Assembly: GCA_046719465.1 (NCBI GenBank)
Contig: JBDNCV010000022.1
Span: 1 to 34,761 of the forward strand
DNA: 34,761 bases
Direction: 5' to 3'
Source: JANWYT01 sp046719465
GTDB lineage: Bacteria; Chloroflexota; Anaerolineae; Aggregatilineales; Phototrophicaceae
Below, in pieces: positions 23,037 to 30,728 of this stretch. The notes under the pieces were generated by a model. The model was not told the DNA's origin. It worked only from the letters and a program-made list of their open reading frames with translations, and searched no databases. How positions within the stretch are numbered: the stretch's first letter is position 1; each line of letters starts with the position of its first letter. The position numbers and the translations under genes were made by a program.

Positions 23037-25544
23037 TTATGGGAGCGTTGTATCCACTGGGATATCGTTAACGCTGACTGACGCGCGGTTGAAGGTGATC
23101 GTGACGAAGTTGGCGCTGATCCAACCGGTTTGCCCTTGAAACTCGGCGCGCAGCCAATCGCCTGCTTCGGTGCGCGCGGTGACGATGACCTGCGTGCCGC
23201 TGGGGATCAAACCGAGCGACTCAGATGCGGGGTCGGGGTTTCTGCGGAATTGCAGATTGGCCGAGGGATCGAGGCGCACGGTTGCCACGTATTGATCGCG
23301 GAACGGGTCAACAGTGGGCACGACCAGCGTCGGAGCAGGCCCGCGCACGCTGCCGAGCGTGTCTGTCGGGATGAGTTCGTAGAGCGCCTGCGACGTCGTG
23401 CGCGAGACGAGGTTCTTGAACTCTTCCAAGCGGAAGGTGCGATTGTTGTACTGATACTGGATGTATTGAGTGGAGACCCAGCCTTCGACAGTGCCACCCT
23501 CGGGTGTGGTATAGCGGATGAAGGCCCAGCGTTCCTCTTCCTCACCACCGAGGAACTCAAGCACAGTGCCCGCTTGAACGCGCGCCAGCACTTCGCCTTC
23601 AGTGGTGGGCAGGCGGCGGATGTTGAGCGACACGCCCGGGTCAAGGTTGAAGACGACTGCTTGCAGCACGTCGGTTGGCACAGGCGGCGGCGTGACAACT
23701 GTCTCGACAGCGCGGCCCGGGATGTTGCGGGCAATTGGCTCCAGATCGCGCAGGCGGACGCGCTCGTTGCGGGCGTTGCGAACGTCCAAGAACTGCGCCA
23801 ACACCCACGCTGTGATGCGACCACCATCAGGCGTGTTATAGGTGACGTTGAGCCACGTGGCAGTGGCGGGAAGGTCAGCGCGGTCATCGGGCAGCAGGCC
23901 GACGGGGTCTTCATAGGTTTCAGCCTCTGGCGGCGGTGCTTGGCCTTCAACCAGCGCCACTGGACGCCCCTCACGCCCATTCACGATGAGCACTGAACCC
24001 GCTGGGGCCAGCCCAAGCGAGAGCGCGTCTGGGCTGGGGTTCTGGCGCAGCTGTAGGTTAGCGCCCGGATCAAGGACGACGCGCGCCGTGATCTGGTTCG
24101 GGTCAACCGCAGGGGGTTGAGTCACCACCACTTGCGGCGGCGCTTCAGTGACAACAGGGGGCGCTTGTGTCGGCGCGATGACCGGCTCCGTGGTGGGCTG
24201 GGGCAGGGCAGCGGCGAGGGATTGATTGGCATTGGGTGTGCTGCCTATGGTAGCGTTGAGAACCGTTGGGAACGCCAGCGCCTGCGGCCCGCTGAACAGC
24301 GTGCCGCTGACCACGACGACGTTGTAGTACACGCCACCATACAGCGGCGGCAGCGGTGAGCGCAAGACACCGCGCTGGTTGTTCACATTCAGCGTAAAGT
24401 CGGCATTGCCTGCAACCGGCGTGACAGTAACGGCATCGCTCATCATGGCGTAGCTGATGTCGGTGGCAATCGGGAAATCGGCGATGGAGAAGGTCTCAAC
24501 CACGCTTTCAGCAACGGTGTTTACCAGACTAACCACAGCACGCTGGCCGTCAAGCGCTTGTGAGACGTCATCAGCGTAAATCCCGAGGACGACTGCGCCG
24601 GTGGCCTCCATAGCAACGACCGTGGATGCGCTGCCTGCTGCCACAGTGACATCAGCCTGCGCGAGAACGGTGGTTTCGTCAGCCGGTGCGCCTGCCGCAC
24701 GCACAATCAGGGTGCGCGTCCCAGCGGGCAGGGCGATGTGTTCAGTCGCTTCCTCAGGCGCAAGCGACGGGATGATGAGCGTTGAGCCATCGTAGATGTC
24801 GACTGCCGGGCCGCCGATCACCGCATGTATCACGCGCACGAGGCCAGTGCCGCTCGCGCCTTGCGTGGGGGCGGTCAGCAGCAGGGTCTGGGGCTGGCTG
24901 GGCGTGCCGTACACGATGACGGAATAGGACGTGCCCGCCGCGAGCGGCAGCGCAAGGTCAGACAGCACTTCGGTATCTGTGCCCGCTGCAAAGACATCGA
25001 CGACGTAGGTCTGGGCAGGCACGTCGAACGCGCCGAAGGTTGTGCTGTAGGCCATGTTGGTCGCCAGCGGTGTGCCGACCGGCTGTTCCACGCCGCCGAG
25101 CATGACGGCTTCCGCCAGCTTCACATCGACCGGTGGGCCGCCTGCAAGGGCATGCACCAACAGCAGACGCGCGCCGCCTGTGGGTGTTTCATTCAAATTC
25201 TCTGGGACGCCGAAGAACTGCGTGCCATCCGCCACTACAAAGGCAGTCGGGCGCAGGGCGTCGATGGTGATGGACTGCTGGATAAGCGAATTGGTCTGGT
25301 TGGCGAGCGTCAGATCCACGATGTGATCGCCGGTGGGCAGGGTGAACAGCGGGGAGGCGCTGCCGTACTCAACCCCCTGAGCCAGCAAGCTGCCGTTGAC
25401 GTAAATGTCGACTGCCCCCACCGAGGGCGTCACGTGCACAAACCGCGCGCGCCCAGTGGACTGTGCGCTGACTTGAACCGCGCTGAGGACAACGAGCAGC
25501 AGCACGGCCATCAGAGCGGTCAGGCGCTGAATTGATCGTGTCAT
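23037..25544 (-). CDS. Secreted DUF4397-repeat protein with three C-terminal SH3-like domains
   Basis: 835 residues from the ATG at 25544, which has AAGGAGA (25552-25558); the 34 extra in-frame residues upstream have no such support. The Sec signal is LTALMAVLLLVVLSAVQVSA. About four DUF4397-like units follow (~30-430), opening RARFVHVTPSVGAVDIYVNG, ARLLLVHALAGGPPVDVKL, GLVRVIHAVIGGPAVDIYDG and AVVSLVNTVAES. A Pro/Gln/Val-rich linker (~445-490) leads to three bacterial SH3-like modules (~495-600, 620-715, 745-830). Their openings are VVLDPGANLQLRQNPSP, FNLDPGVSLNIRRLPTT and VRLDPSANLQFRRNPDP, and WISANFV ends the last. SH3b modules often bind peptidoglycan, so a wall-associated surface protein is inferred. 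No lipobox and no sortase signal were seen. Confidence 0.8.
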   Translation of the reverse strand: MTRSIQRLTALMAVLLLVVLSAVQVSAQSTGRARFVHVTPSVGAVDIYVNGSLLAQGVEYGSASPLFTLPTGDHIVDLTLANQTNSLIQQSITIDALRPTAFVVADGTQFFGVPENLNETPTGGARLLLVHALAGGPPVDVKLAEAVMLGGVEQPVGTPLATNMAYSTTFGAFDVPAQTYVVDVFAAGTDTEVLSDLALPLAAGTSYSVIVYGTPSQPQTLLLTAPTQGASGTGLVRVIHAVIGGPAVDIYDGSTLIIPSLAPEEATEHIALPAGTRTLIVRAAGAPADETTVLAQADVTVAAGSASTVVAMEATGAVVLGIYADDVSQALDGQRAVVSLVNTVAESVVETFSIADFPIATDISYAMMSDAVTVTPVAGNADFTLNVNNQRGVLRSPLPPLYGGVYYNVVVVSGTLFSGPQALAFPTVLNATIGSTPNANQSLAAALPQPTTEPVIAPTQAPPVVTEAPPQVVVTQPPAVDPNQITARVVLDPGANLQLRQNPSPDALSLGLAPAGSVLIVNGREGRPVALVEGQAPPPEAETYEDPVGLLPDDRADLPATATWLNVTYNTPDGGRITAWVLAQFLDVRNARNERVRLRDLEPIARNIPGRAVETVVTPPPVPTDVLQAVVFNLDPGVSLNIRRLPTTEGEVLARVQAGTVLEFLGGEEEERWAFIRYTTPEGGTVEGWVSTQYIQYQYNNRTFRLEEFKNLVSRTTSQALYELIPTDTLGSVRGPAPTLVVPTVDPFRDQYVATVRLDPSANLQFRRNPDPASESLGLIPSGTQVIVTARTEAGDWLRAEFQGQTGWISANFVTITFNRASVSVNDIPVDTTLP

Positions 25545-25581
25545 TGCAAAATCTCCTTGACTATTGGGTGCTTTTAGAAAG

Positions 25582-25612
25582 CAGGGAAGGCGGCGCGGAA
25601 CGCCGCCCCCTG
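25582..25612 (-). terminator. Intrinsic terminator of ahcY
   Basis: A G+C-rich hairpin: CAGGG-AA-GGCGGCG (25582-25595) pairs with CGCCGCC-CCCTG (25601-25612), leaving an AA bulge and a five-base loop. It is followed on the minus strand by TTTCTAAAA (25580-25572). It lies 15 bases after the ahcY stop. Confidence 0.7.
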
Positions 25613-25627
25613 TGCTGAACGAGGAGA

Positions 25628-26887
25628 TCAGGTACCTTCTTGCCACTGATTGAGGTACTGCACCTGTTCTGGGGTGAGAACGTCGATCTTGATGCCCATC
25701 GCCTCGAGCTTGAGGCGAGCGATCTCGTTGTCAACGTCTTCGGGGATGGTGTAGACGTTGGGCGTGAGGGTGGCGTGGTTCTTGAGCATGTACTCAGCCC
25801 CCAGCGCTTGGTTGGCGAAGCTCATATCCATCACGCTTGCGGGGTGTCCCTCGGCTGAGGCGAGGTTGATCAGGCGGCCCTCGCCCAACACATAGATCGG
25901 ACGACCCTTGACGAGGTATTCCTCAACAAACGGACGCACCAGACGCGGCTTGTCATCGGCCATTTTGGCCAGCGCGTCGAGATTGATCTCAACGTTGAAG
26001 TGACCGCTGTTGGCGACGATGGCGCCGGGCTTCATCACCTCGAAGTGGTGAGCGTCAATCACGTTGATGTCACCGGTGGCTGTGATGAACACATCACCGA
26101 TGGGCGCAGCTTCAATCATCGGCATGACACGGAAGCCATCCATGACCGCTTCTAGCGCGCGCAGCGGGTTGACCTCGGTCACGATGACATTGGCCCCCAT
26201 GCCCTGAGCACGGCTGGCGATGCCACGGCTGCACCAACCATAGCCAGCAACGACCACTGTACGACCGGCCAACAGGATGTTGGTGGCGCGGATCACGCCG
26301 TCGATGGTGCTTTGGCCAGTGCCATAACGGTTGTCAAACAGGTGTTTGGTGTTGCTGTCGTTGATGGCAATCACAGGGAAGGCCAGCGCGCCGTCCTTGG
26401 CCATTGCGCGCAGACGGATCACGCCCGTAGTGGTCTCCTCAGTGCCGCCCACGATGTCTTGCAGCAGCTCACGACGGTTTTTGTGAATCTCGCTTACAAG
26501 GTCGGCCCCGTCGTCCATCGTAATCTGCGGCCTGTGGTTGAGCGCGGCCTCGATGTGCTGGAAGTAGGTGTCTTTATCCTCGCCCTTGATGGCGTAGACG
26601 GGGATCTCGTCGTGGACAACCAGCGAAGCGGCCACATCATCCTGTGTTGAGAGGGGGTTGCTGGCGCACAGCACGACATCTGCGCCGCCCGCTTGGAGCG
26701 TGCGCATCAAGTTGGCGGTCTCAGTGGTGACGTGCAAACAGGCCGAAATGCGGACGCCCTTGAGAGGCTTCTCGCGTTCGAAGCGTTCGCGAATGGCGCG
26801 CAGCACCGGCATTTCCTGCTCGGCCCATTCGATCCGGTAGCGCCCGCCGGTGGCGAGGCTGGTATCCTTTACATCGTGAGAAGTCAT
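25628..26887 (-). CDS. ahcY: Adenosylhomocysteinase (S-adenosylhomocysteine hydrolase), short form
   Basis: 419 residues. It hydrolyses S-adenosylhomocysteine to adenosine and homocysteine, relieving product inhibition of methyltransferases. Motifs: LHVTTETANLMRTLQAGGAD, CASNPLSTQDDVAA, then FPVIAINDSNTKHLFDNRYG. The NAD site is VVVAGYGWCSRGIASRAQG, and GDVFITATGDINVI and VANSGHFNVEINL follow. The C-terminus LTPEQVQYLNQWQEGT is of the short archaeal/Thermotoga kind, without the terminal YRY of eukaryotic and many bacterial enzymes. One glycine of the usual GxGxxGxG is Ser. The start at 26887 has AGGAG six bases upstream; 16 upstream in-frame codons are leader. The upstream same-strand neighbour is a probable adenosine kinase, which would consume the adenosine made. 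Confidence 0.95.
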   Translation of the reverse strand: MTSHDVKDTSLATGGRYRIEWAEQEMPVLRAIRERFEREKPLKGVRISACLHVTTETANLMRTLQAGGADVVLCASNPLSTQDDVAASLVVHDEIPVYAIKGEDKDTYFQHIEAALNHRPQITMDDGADLVSEIHKNRRELLQDIVGGTEETTTGVIRLRAMAKDGALAFPVIAINDSNTKHLFDNRYGTGQSTIDGVIRATNILLAGRTVVVAGYGWCSRGIASRAQGMGANVIVTEVNPLRALEAVMDGFRVMPMIEAAPIGDVFITATGDINVIDAHHFEVMKPGAIVANSGHFNVEINLDALAKMADDKPRLVRPFVEEYLVKGRPIYVLGEGRLINLASAEGHPASVMDMSFANQALGAEYMLKNHATLTPNVYTIPEDVDNEIARLKLEAMGIKIDVLTPEQVQYLNQWQEGT

Positions 26888-26925
26888 TCTTGCTCCTGTG
26901 ATTGAATCAATGACAACGCGGCAGC

Positions 26926-26934
26926 ATTCTATCA
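26926..26934 (-). promoter_or_regulatory. Candidate extended -10 promoter of ahcY
   Basis: The minus strand reads TGATAGAAT (26934-26926), an extended -10 (TGnTAnAAT) 39 bases before the ahcY ATG. No clear -35 is visible. A 7-bp dyad (26940-26946 with 26964-26970) lies just upstream, after the kinase stop, but has no U-tract. Confidence 0.4.
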
Positions 26935-26986
26935 TAAGCGCAGCGCATTTGCGCCACTGAATCGCGCTGCACGGAAACGTGTATGG

Positions 26987-27949
26987 TTAGCTCAGTTCGA
27001 GCAGACGGTCAAGGTGACCGCGATCGTCGTATAGACTGCGGAAGCGGGCGATGAACTCAGGCAAAGAGAAGTTGGGGTTCTGCGGGCCGACGTTCTCAAG
27101 GGCGTAGACTGCGCTGAGCGACCCCATCATGCCTGCAAGGTCGAGCGGCATATTGTGCAGCAAGCCCGCCAGCAGCCCTGCGCGGTAGGCATCCCCTGCG
27201 CCAGTTGGGTCAACGATCTTGTCTGTGGGGAAAACGGGCACAAAGATGCTGTCCCCGTTGGTGAAGATCTCTGATCCTTCTTTGCCGTGGGTGATCACCA
27301 ACAGATCAACCGCGCGACGCAAGTCCTCCACGGAGAGGCCGGCCTTTTCCTTGATGAGCATGCTCTCGTACTGGTTAACGACCATGAGGTAAGCGCCTTC
27401 CATATCACGGCGGATCGTCTCACCGTCCATCCATGCGATCTGTTGGCTTGGGTCGTAGACGAAGCGCCACCCGTTCTTGCGACACTGCTCGGTGTAGTTC
27501 GTCATGGCTTGGGGGTCGTTGGGTGAAATCAAGACGAGATCGGGTTGGAAGGGCAGCTCGCTGAGGTGATAGTCACGCGAACGGGCCATCGCCCCGCTGT
27601 AAAATGATGCGAGCTGATTGTTCTCTCGGTCGGTGTTGCAGAAGAACGACGCTGTGAACAGGTCGTCATATTGGCGAACAGTTTCTGTGCGCACCCCCGC
27701 AGCCTCGAGCCACGCACGGTATTCACCAAAATCACGCCCCACAGTTCCCATCAAGTAGGGGCGAATCCCCAGCTTGGCGAGGGTGAAGGCGATGTTGCCG
27801 CCAGTGCCGCCCCAATGCCTCGTCATGTCTTCGACGAGGAAGCTGAGGCTGATTTGGTTCATGGATTCAGGTTTGATGTTCTGACGAAAGCTGCCGGGGA
27901 AGCGCATAAGGTAGTCATACGCGATCGACCCAGTCACAACAATATTCAT
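26987..27949 (-). CDS. PfkB-family sugar/nucleoside kinase, probable adenosine kinase
   Basis: 320 residues from the ATG at 27949 (AAGG seven bases upstream; earlier in-frame start not supported). PfkB features: MNIVVTGSIAYDYLMRFPG at the N-terminus, the WGGTGGNIAFTLAKLG substrate/lid glycines, FVYDPSQQIAW, and LLVITHGKEGSEIF. The catalytic anion-hole motif VDPTGAGDAYRAGLLAGLL is near the C-terminus. The family includes ribokinase, fructokinase and adenosine kinase. Adenosine is inferred as the substrate because the next gene downstream on the same strand is ahcY, whose reaction is pulled forward by adenosine removal. Without biochemical data other ribosides remain possible. Confidence 0.8.
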   Translation of the reverse strand: MNIVVTGSIAYDYLMRFPGSFRQNIKPESMNQISLSFLVEDMTRHWGGTGGNIAFTLAKLGIRPYLMGTVGRDFGEYRAWLEAAGVRTETVRQYDDLFTASFFCNTDRENNQLASFYSGAMARSRDYHLSELPFQPDLVLISPNDPQAMTNYTEQCRKNGWRFVYDPSQQIAWMDGETIRRDMEGAYLMVVNQYESMLIKEKAGLSVEDLRRAVDLLVITHGKEGSEIFTNGDSIFVPVFPTDKIVDPTGAGDAYRAGLLAGLLHNMPLDLAGMMGSLSAVYALENVGPQNPNFSLPEFIARFRSLYDDRGHLDRLLELS

Positions 27950-28018
27950 GCAGTACCTTTTGTGAGCAACTGTCTGCCGAATGAACGGCGATAAACGATT
28001 GGTGAGAGACGGCACAAC

Positions 28019-28027
28019 AGTATAGCA
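28019..28027 (-). promoter_or_regulatory. Extended -10 promoter of the PfkB kinase-ahcY transcript
   Basis: Minus strand TGCTATACT (28027-28019) matches the extended -10 consensus TGnTATAAT except one base; there is no convincing -35. It would give a leader of about 60 bases before the ATG at 27949. Confidence 0.5.
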
Positions 28028-28048
28028 GGTTTAGCGGTGGGCGCGAGA

Positions 28049-28054
28049 TATAAT
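28049..28054 (+). promoter_or_regulatory. -10 element for the nicotinate phosphoribosyltransferase gene
   Basis: A perfect TATAAT in GAGATATAATTT, 41 bases before the ATG at 28096. No good -35 at the usual distance, so activation by a factor is possible. It is back-to-back with the kinase promoter at 28019-28027. Confidence 0.5.
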
Positions 28055-28095
28055 TTAATTCAAGTGGAATTGGGTGAAACGATTGGGAGCGCACG

Positions 28096-29436
28096 ATGTC
28101 CGTTTTTGATGGCAGACGCTTGGGATGGTCAATGGTTGGGCTGGATGTTGAGAGCTTGCGCCGCGGGGACTATTCCGATCGCTATTTCACCAATGTTGTG
28201 CACGTTTTGGAGCGGTTGGCGGCTGAAGGTTACCGCTACCGCGGGGACAACCCACGTCGCATCCCGAACATGAACGGCGCAGCAGTGGGCGATATATATG
28301 TGGAAGCGCAGATCTTCAATCGACGCGCCCCAGTGGTGCTGGTGGCGGGGATCGACCTTGCGCTTCAGATGCTGCGCCATGCGACGGGATACTTTGCGCA
28401 GGGGCAGTTCTGCGAGACATGGCAGGAGCTGGAAGTAGACGCGGTGCAAGATGGCGACATAACGTATTACGACGGCAACTTGCAAACGGTGCTCACGGTG
28501 CTGGAGATTCGGGGGCGGTATCGTGATTTTGCGCTGCTAGAAACGCCGATCCTCGGCTTCTTGTCGCGCGCAAGTCGGATCGCCACGAATGTCTACGAAG
28601 TCCTGCAAGTGTCGAATGGGAAGCAGGTGCTTTACTTCCCGGCGCGGTTTGATGTGCCGCAGGTGCAAGCGTTGGATGGCTATGCTTATTGGCTGGCGGT
28701 GCAGCGCTACAATATGGAGTATGGCAAGGCTACGCAGCCCGCCGTGAGTACCGTGGCACAAGCTCAGTGGTGGGGTGGGCGCGCCAGCGGCACGATCCCT
28801 CATGCGTTAATTGCGTGCTTTGCAGGCGATGATGTCGAGATGATGGTGAATTATGCGCGGCACGTTGAGGCAGGCACGCCGCGCATTCTGCTGGCGGATT
28901 TCAACAACGATACCGTGGGCGCGTCGGTCAACGTGTTGACGAGGTTCTGGGAGTACTATCGTCAGGCATATCAACTGGGCGACGAAGCCGCCATGCGCCA
29001 GTGGACGCTCGATGGGGTGCGCCTTGACACGAGCGCGGCCCTGCGTGACGTCTCACTCCTTGAGGGTGATCCGAAAGGGGTATCACCGCTGTTAGTGCGG
29101 ACAGTGCGACGTGCGTTGGATAATGCGTGGGCCAGCTGGAACCTGCCGCCCAGCCTTGTCGACGTAGCGCGGGAGTACTGCCGCCAAGTGAAGATCGTGG
29201 TAACGGGTGGGTTCAACCGTGAAAAGGTGGAATACTTTGAGCGCGCAAGGACGCCGGTAGACGCTTACGGCGTTGGCTCGTCGCTGCTGGCGAACTCCAA
29301 AGAGACCAACACTGACTTCACAATGGATGTGGTGCGGATTCGTTTAGACGGGCGCTGGGTGGATGTGCCCAAGGTGGGGCGTGCCCCAAGCGATAACCCC
29401 GACCTGCGCCGCGTCAACTTGGGGGATCTGCCATGA
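28096..29436 (+). CDS. pncB: Nicotinate phosphoribosyltransferase family protein
   Basis: 446 residues. It converts nicotinate and PRPP to nicotinate mononucleotide for NAD salvage. NAPRTase-family signatures: ALLETPILGFLSRASRIATN, WWGGRASGTIPHALIACF (the SGTxxH motif), LDGVRLDTSAALRD with GVSPLLVRTVRRALD, and KIVVTGGFNREKVEYF. RTPVDAYGVGSSLL completes the phosphate-binding barrel end. GGGAG lies six bases before the ATG. A nicotinamidase-like gene lies 1.3 kb downstream on the opposite strand, giving both steps from nicotinamide. Related quinolinate or nicotinamide enzymes are alternatives, but the motif set favours nicotinate. The stop overlaps the CpaF-like gene as ATGA. Confidence 0.88.
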   Translation: MSVFDGRRLGWSMVGLDVESLRRGDYSDRYFTNVVHVLERLAAEGYRYRGDNPRRIPNMNGAAVGDIYVEAQIFNRRAPVVLVAGIDLALQMLRHATGYFAQGQFCETWQELEVDAVQDGDITYYDGNLQTVLTVLEIRGRYRDFALLETPILGFLSRASRIATNVYEVLQVSNGKQVLYFPARFDVPQVQALDGYAYWLAVQRYNMEYGKATQPAVSTVAQAQWWGGRASGTIPHALIACFAGDDVEMMVNYARHVEAGTPRILLADFNNDTVGASVNVLTRFWEYYRQAYQLGDEAAMRQWTLDGVRLDTSAALRDVSLLEGDPKGVSPLLVRTVRRALDNAWASWNLPPSLVDVAREYCRQVKIVVTGGFNREKVEYFERARTPVDAYGVGSSLLANSKETNTDFTMDVVRIRLDGRWVDVPKVGRAPSDNPDLRRVNLGDLP

Positions 29437-30728
29437 CGGATAACCCAACGCCGCCCCAAAATGGCACGAGTGGCGATGAGCCAGCGCTGCCGCTGAGCAA
29501 CCTGCTTCCGACCAGCACAGGGCATATCGTCAGCACGAAGGGGCTGCTGGAGCGCATCGTTGAGCAGGTGCGGGCAGAGTTTGACGATGCACGGTTGATG
29601 GCGGCTAGCCCAACCGAACAGCGCACGTTGATCCGCGATGTGGCGCAGTACGTCATCAGCGTTGAGAACGTTGTGCTGACGACGACGGAGCAAGCGCGGC
29701 TCATTCAGCAAGCAGCCAGCGAACTGCTCGGCTACGGTGTGCTTGACCCACTGCTGCAAGATGAGAGCATCACTACCGTGCTGATCGATGGGCTGGATGG
29801 TGTGGCAGTGCGGCGCGGGCCGGGCAGCGAGCTTGAGGCGCTGCCAACTGTGTTTGACGATCACGGGCATCTGCGGCGTGTGGTGGATCGACTGCTGCTG
29901 AACGCCAACGTAAGGCCGACCCAGCAGCTGCCGATTGTTGAAACCGGTTTGACACTTTATGGGCGACGCGCGAGCCTCAACGTGGCGCTGCCACCGTTTG
30001 TGCCACAGGTGCGAGTGGATATTCGCCTGCACGGGCGCGAGGCGCGCAGCTTTGACGACTGGGTGCGGCTTGGTATTATCAGCCCGCGCGCGGTGACTCT
30101 GCTGCAACACCTAGCGGAAAGCTCGTATGGTTTAATGGTGGTAGGGGATACGGAGTCGGGCAAAACGACGTTGTTGAACATGCTCGGCCGCAGCCTTACC
30201 ACCTCATGGGGGGTGGTGGAGCGTGCGCCGGAGCTGCACGTTGAGCCATCTGTGCCACGCCTCACCGTGCACTACGCCGACAACGCGGTTGAGGCGCGCA
30301 CGCTGGCACAGCGGGTTCACGAGGCGCTGGCGATGAACCTTGAGACGCTGCTGCTGGATGAGGTGCGCGCTGATGAGCCTGAAGCGATTGCGCCGCTGCT
30401 GCTGGAGCCTGCGCCGCGCCAGATCTGGTCGTTTCGTGGGACGGCCGAGCCAAAGCGCATGAAAGCTGCGCTGACGATCTTGGTACAGCGTGCGACCGGT
30501 GCGCGTTATGAAGAAGCTCTCAGCGCGCTGTTTGAGCGCCTACCGTTTGTAGTCATGCTTAAGCGGCGGCGCAGCGGGCTTCGGTTGGTTGAAATCGCCG
30601 AGTGGCAGCAGCAAGGTGACAGTGTTGTGCTAGTAAGCCTGCTGCGCGGCGAAGGTGATGACCATGTGCCTACTGGCTTAGCGCCAATGCGTGAGCTGCC
30701 GCTGCCAGCAATGTTTTGGAAGCCCTAG
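29433..30728 (+). CDS. CpaF/TadA/VirB11-like secretion ATPase, orphan and partly degenerate
   Basis: 431 residues. The N-terminal part (ASELLGYGVLDPLLQDESIT, then TVLIDG) and RRVVDRLLLNANVRPTQQLP belong to the CpaF/VirB11 N-domain. The C-terminal RecA-like core has Walker A GDTESGKTT (238-246) and a Walker B-like LLLDEVRADE (306-315). The His box that normally follows (consensus T-[IL]-H-A-N-S) reads SFRGTAEP (333-340), without His. Family members power Tad pili, type II/IV secretion or archaella. None of their partners (TadB/C, pilin, prepilin peptidase) is in this window. Translational coupling to pncB is unexpected. It may be a divergent, moonlighting or regulatory ATPase. Its stop overlaps the convergent nicotinamidase stop by four bases. 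Confidence 0.75.
   Translation: MTDNPTPPQNGTSGDEPALPLSNLLPTSTGHIVSTKGLLERIVEQVRAEFDDARLMAASPTEQRTLIRDVAQYVISVENVVLTTTEQARLIQQAASELLGYGVLDPLLQDESITTVLIDGLDGVAVRRGPGSELEALPTVFDDHGHLRRVVDRLLLNANVRPTQQLPIVETGLTLYGRRASLNVALPPFVPQVRVDIRLHGREARSFDDWVRLGIISPRAVTLLQHLAESSYGLMVVGDTESGKTTLLNMLGRSLTTSWGVVERAPELHVEPSVPRLTVHYADNAVEARTLAQRVHEALAMNLETLLLDEVRADEPEAIAPLLLEPAPRQIWSFRGTAEPKRMKAALTILVQRATGARYEEALSALFERLPFVVMLKRRRSGLRLVEIAEWQQQGDSVVLVSLLRGEGDDHVPTGLAPMRELPLPAMFWKP

Noticed and set aside
23130..23996. 288-codon plus-strand open frame
   Set aside because: Antisense to the SH3-like modules of the DUF4397 protein; Arg/Ala/His-rich, typical of shadow frames in G+C-rich DNA.
26940..26970. Dyad GCAGCGC/GCGCTGC as a terminator of the PfkB kinase gene
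   Set aside because: A long 17-base loop and no U-tract on the minus strand; kept only as context of the ahcY promoter.
29265..30110. 281-codon minus-strand open frame
   Set aside because: Antisense to the end of pncB and the start of the CpaF-like gene, both of which have full motif support.
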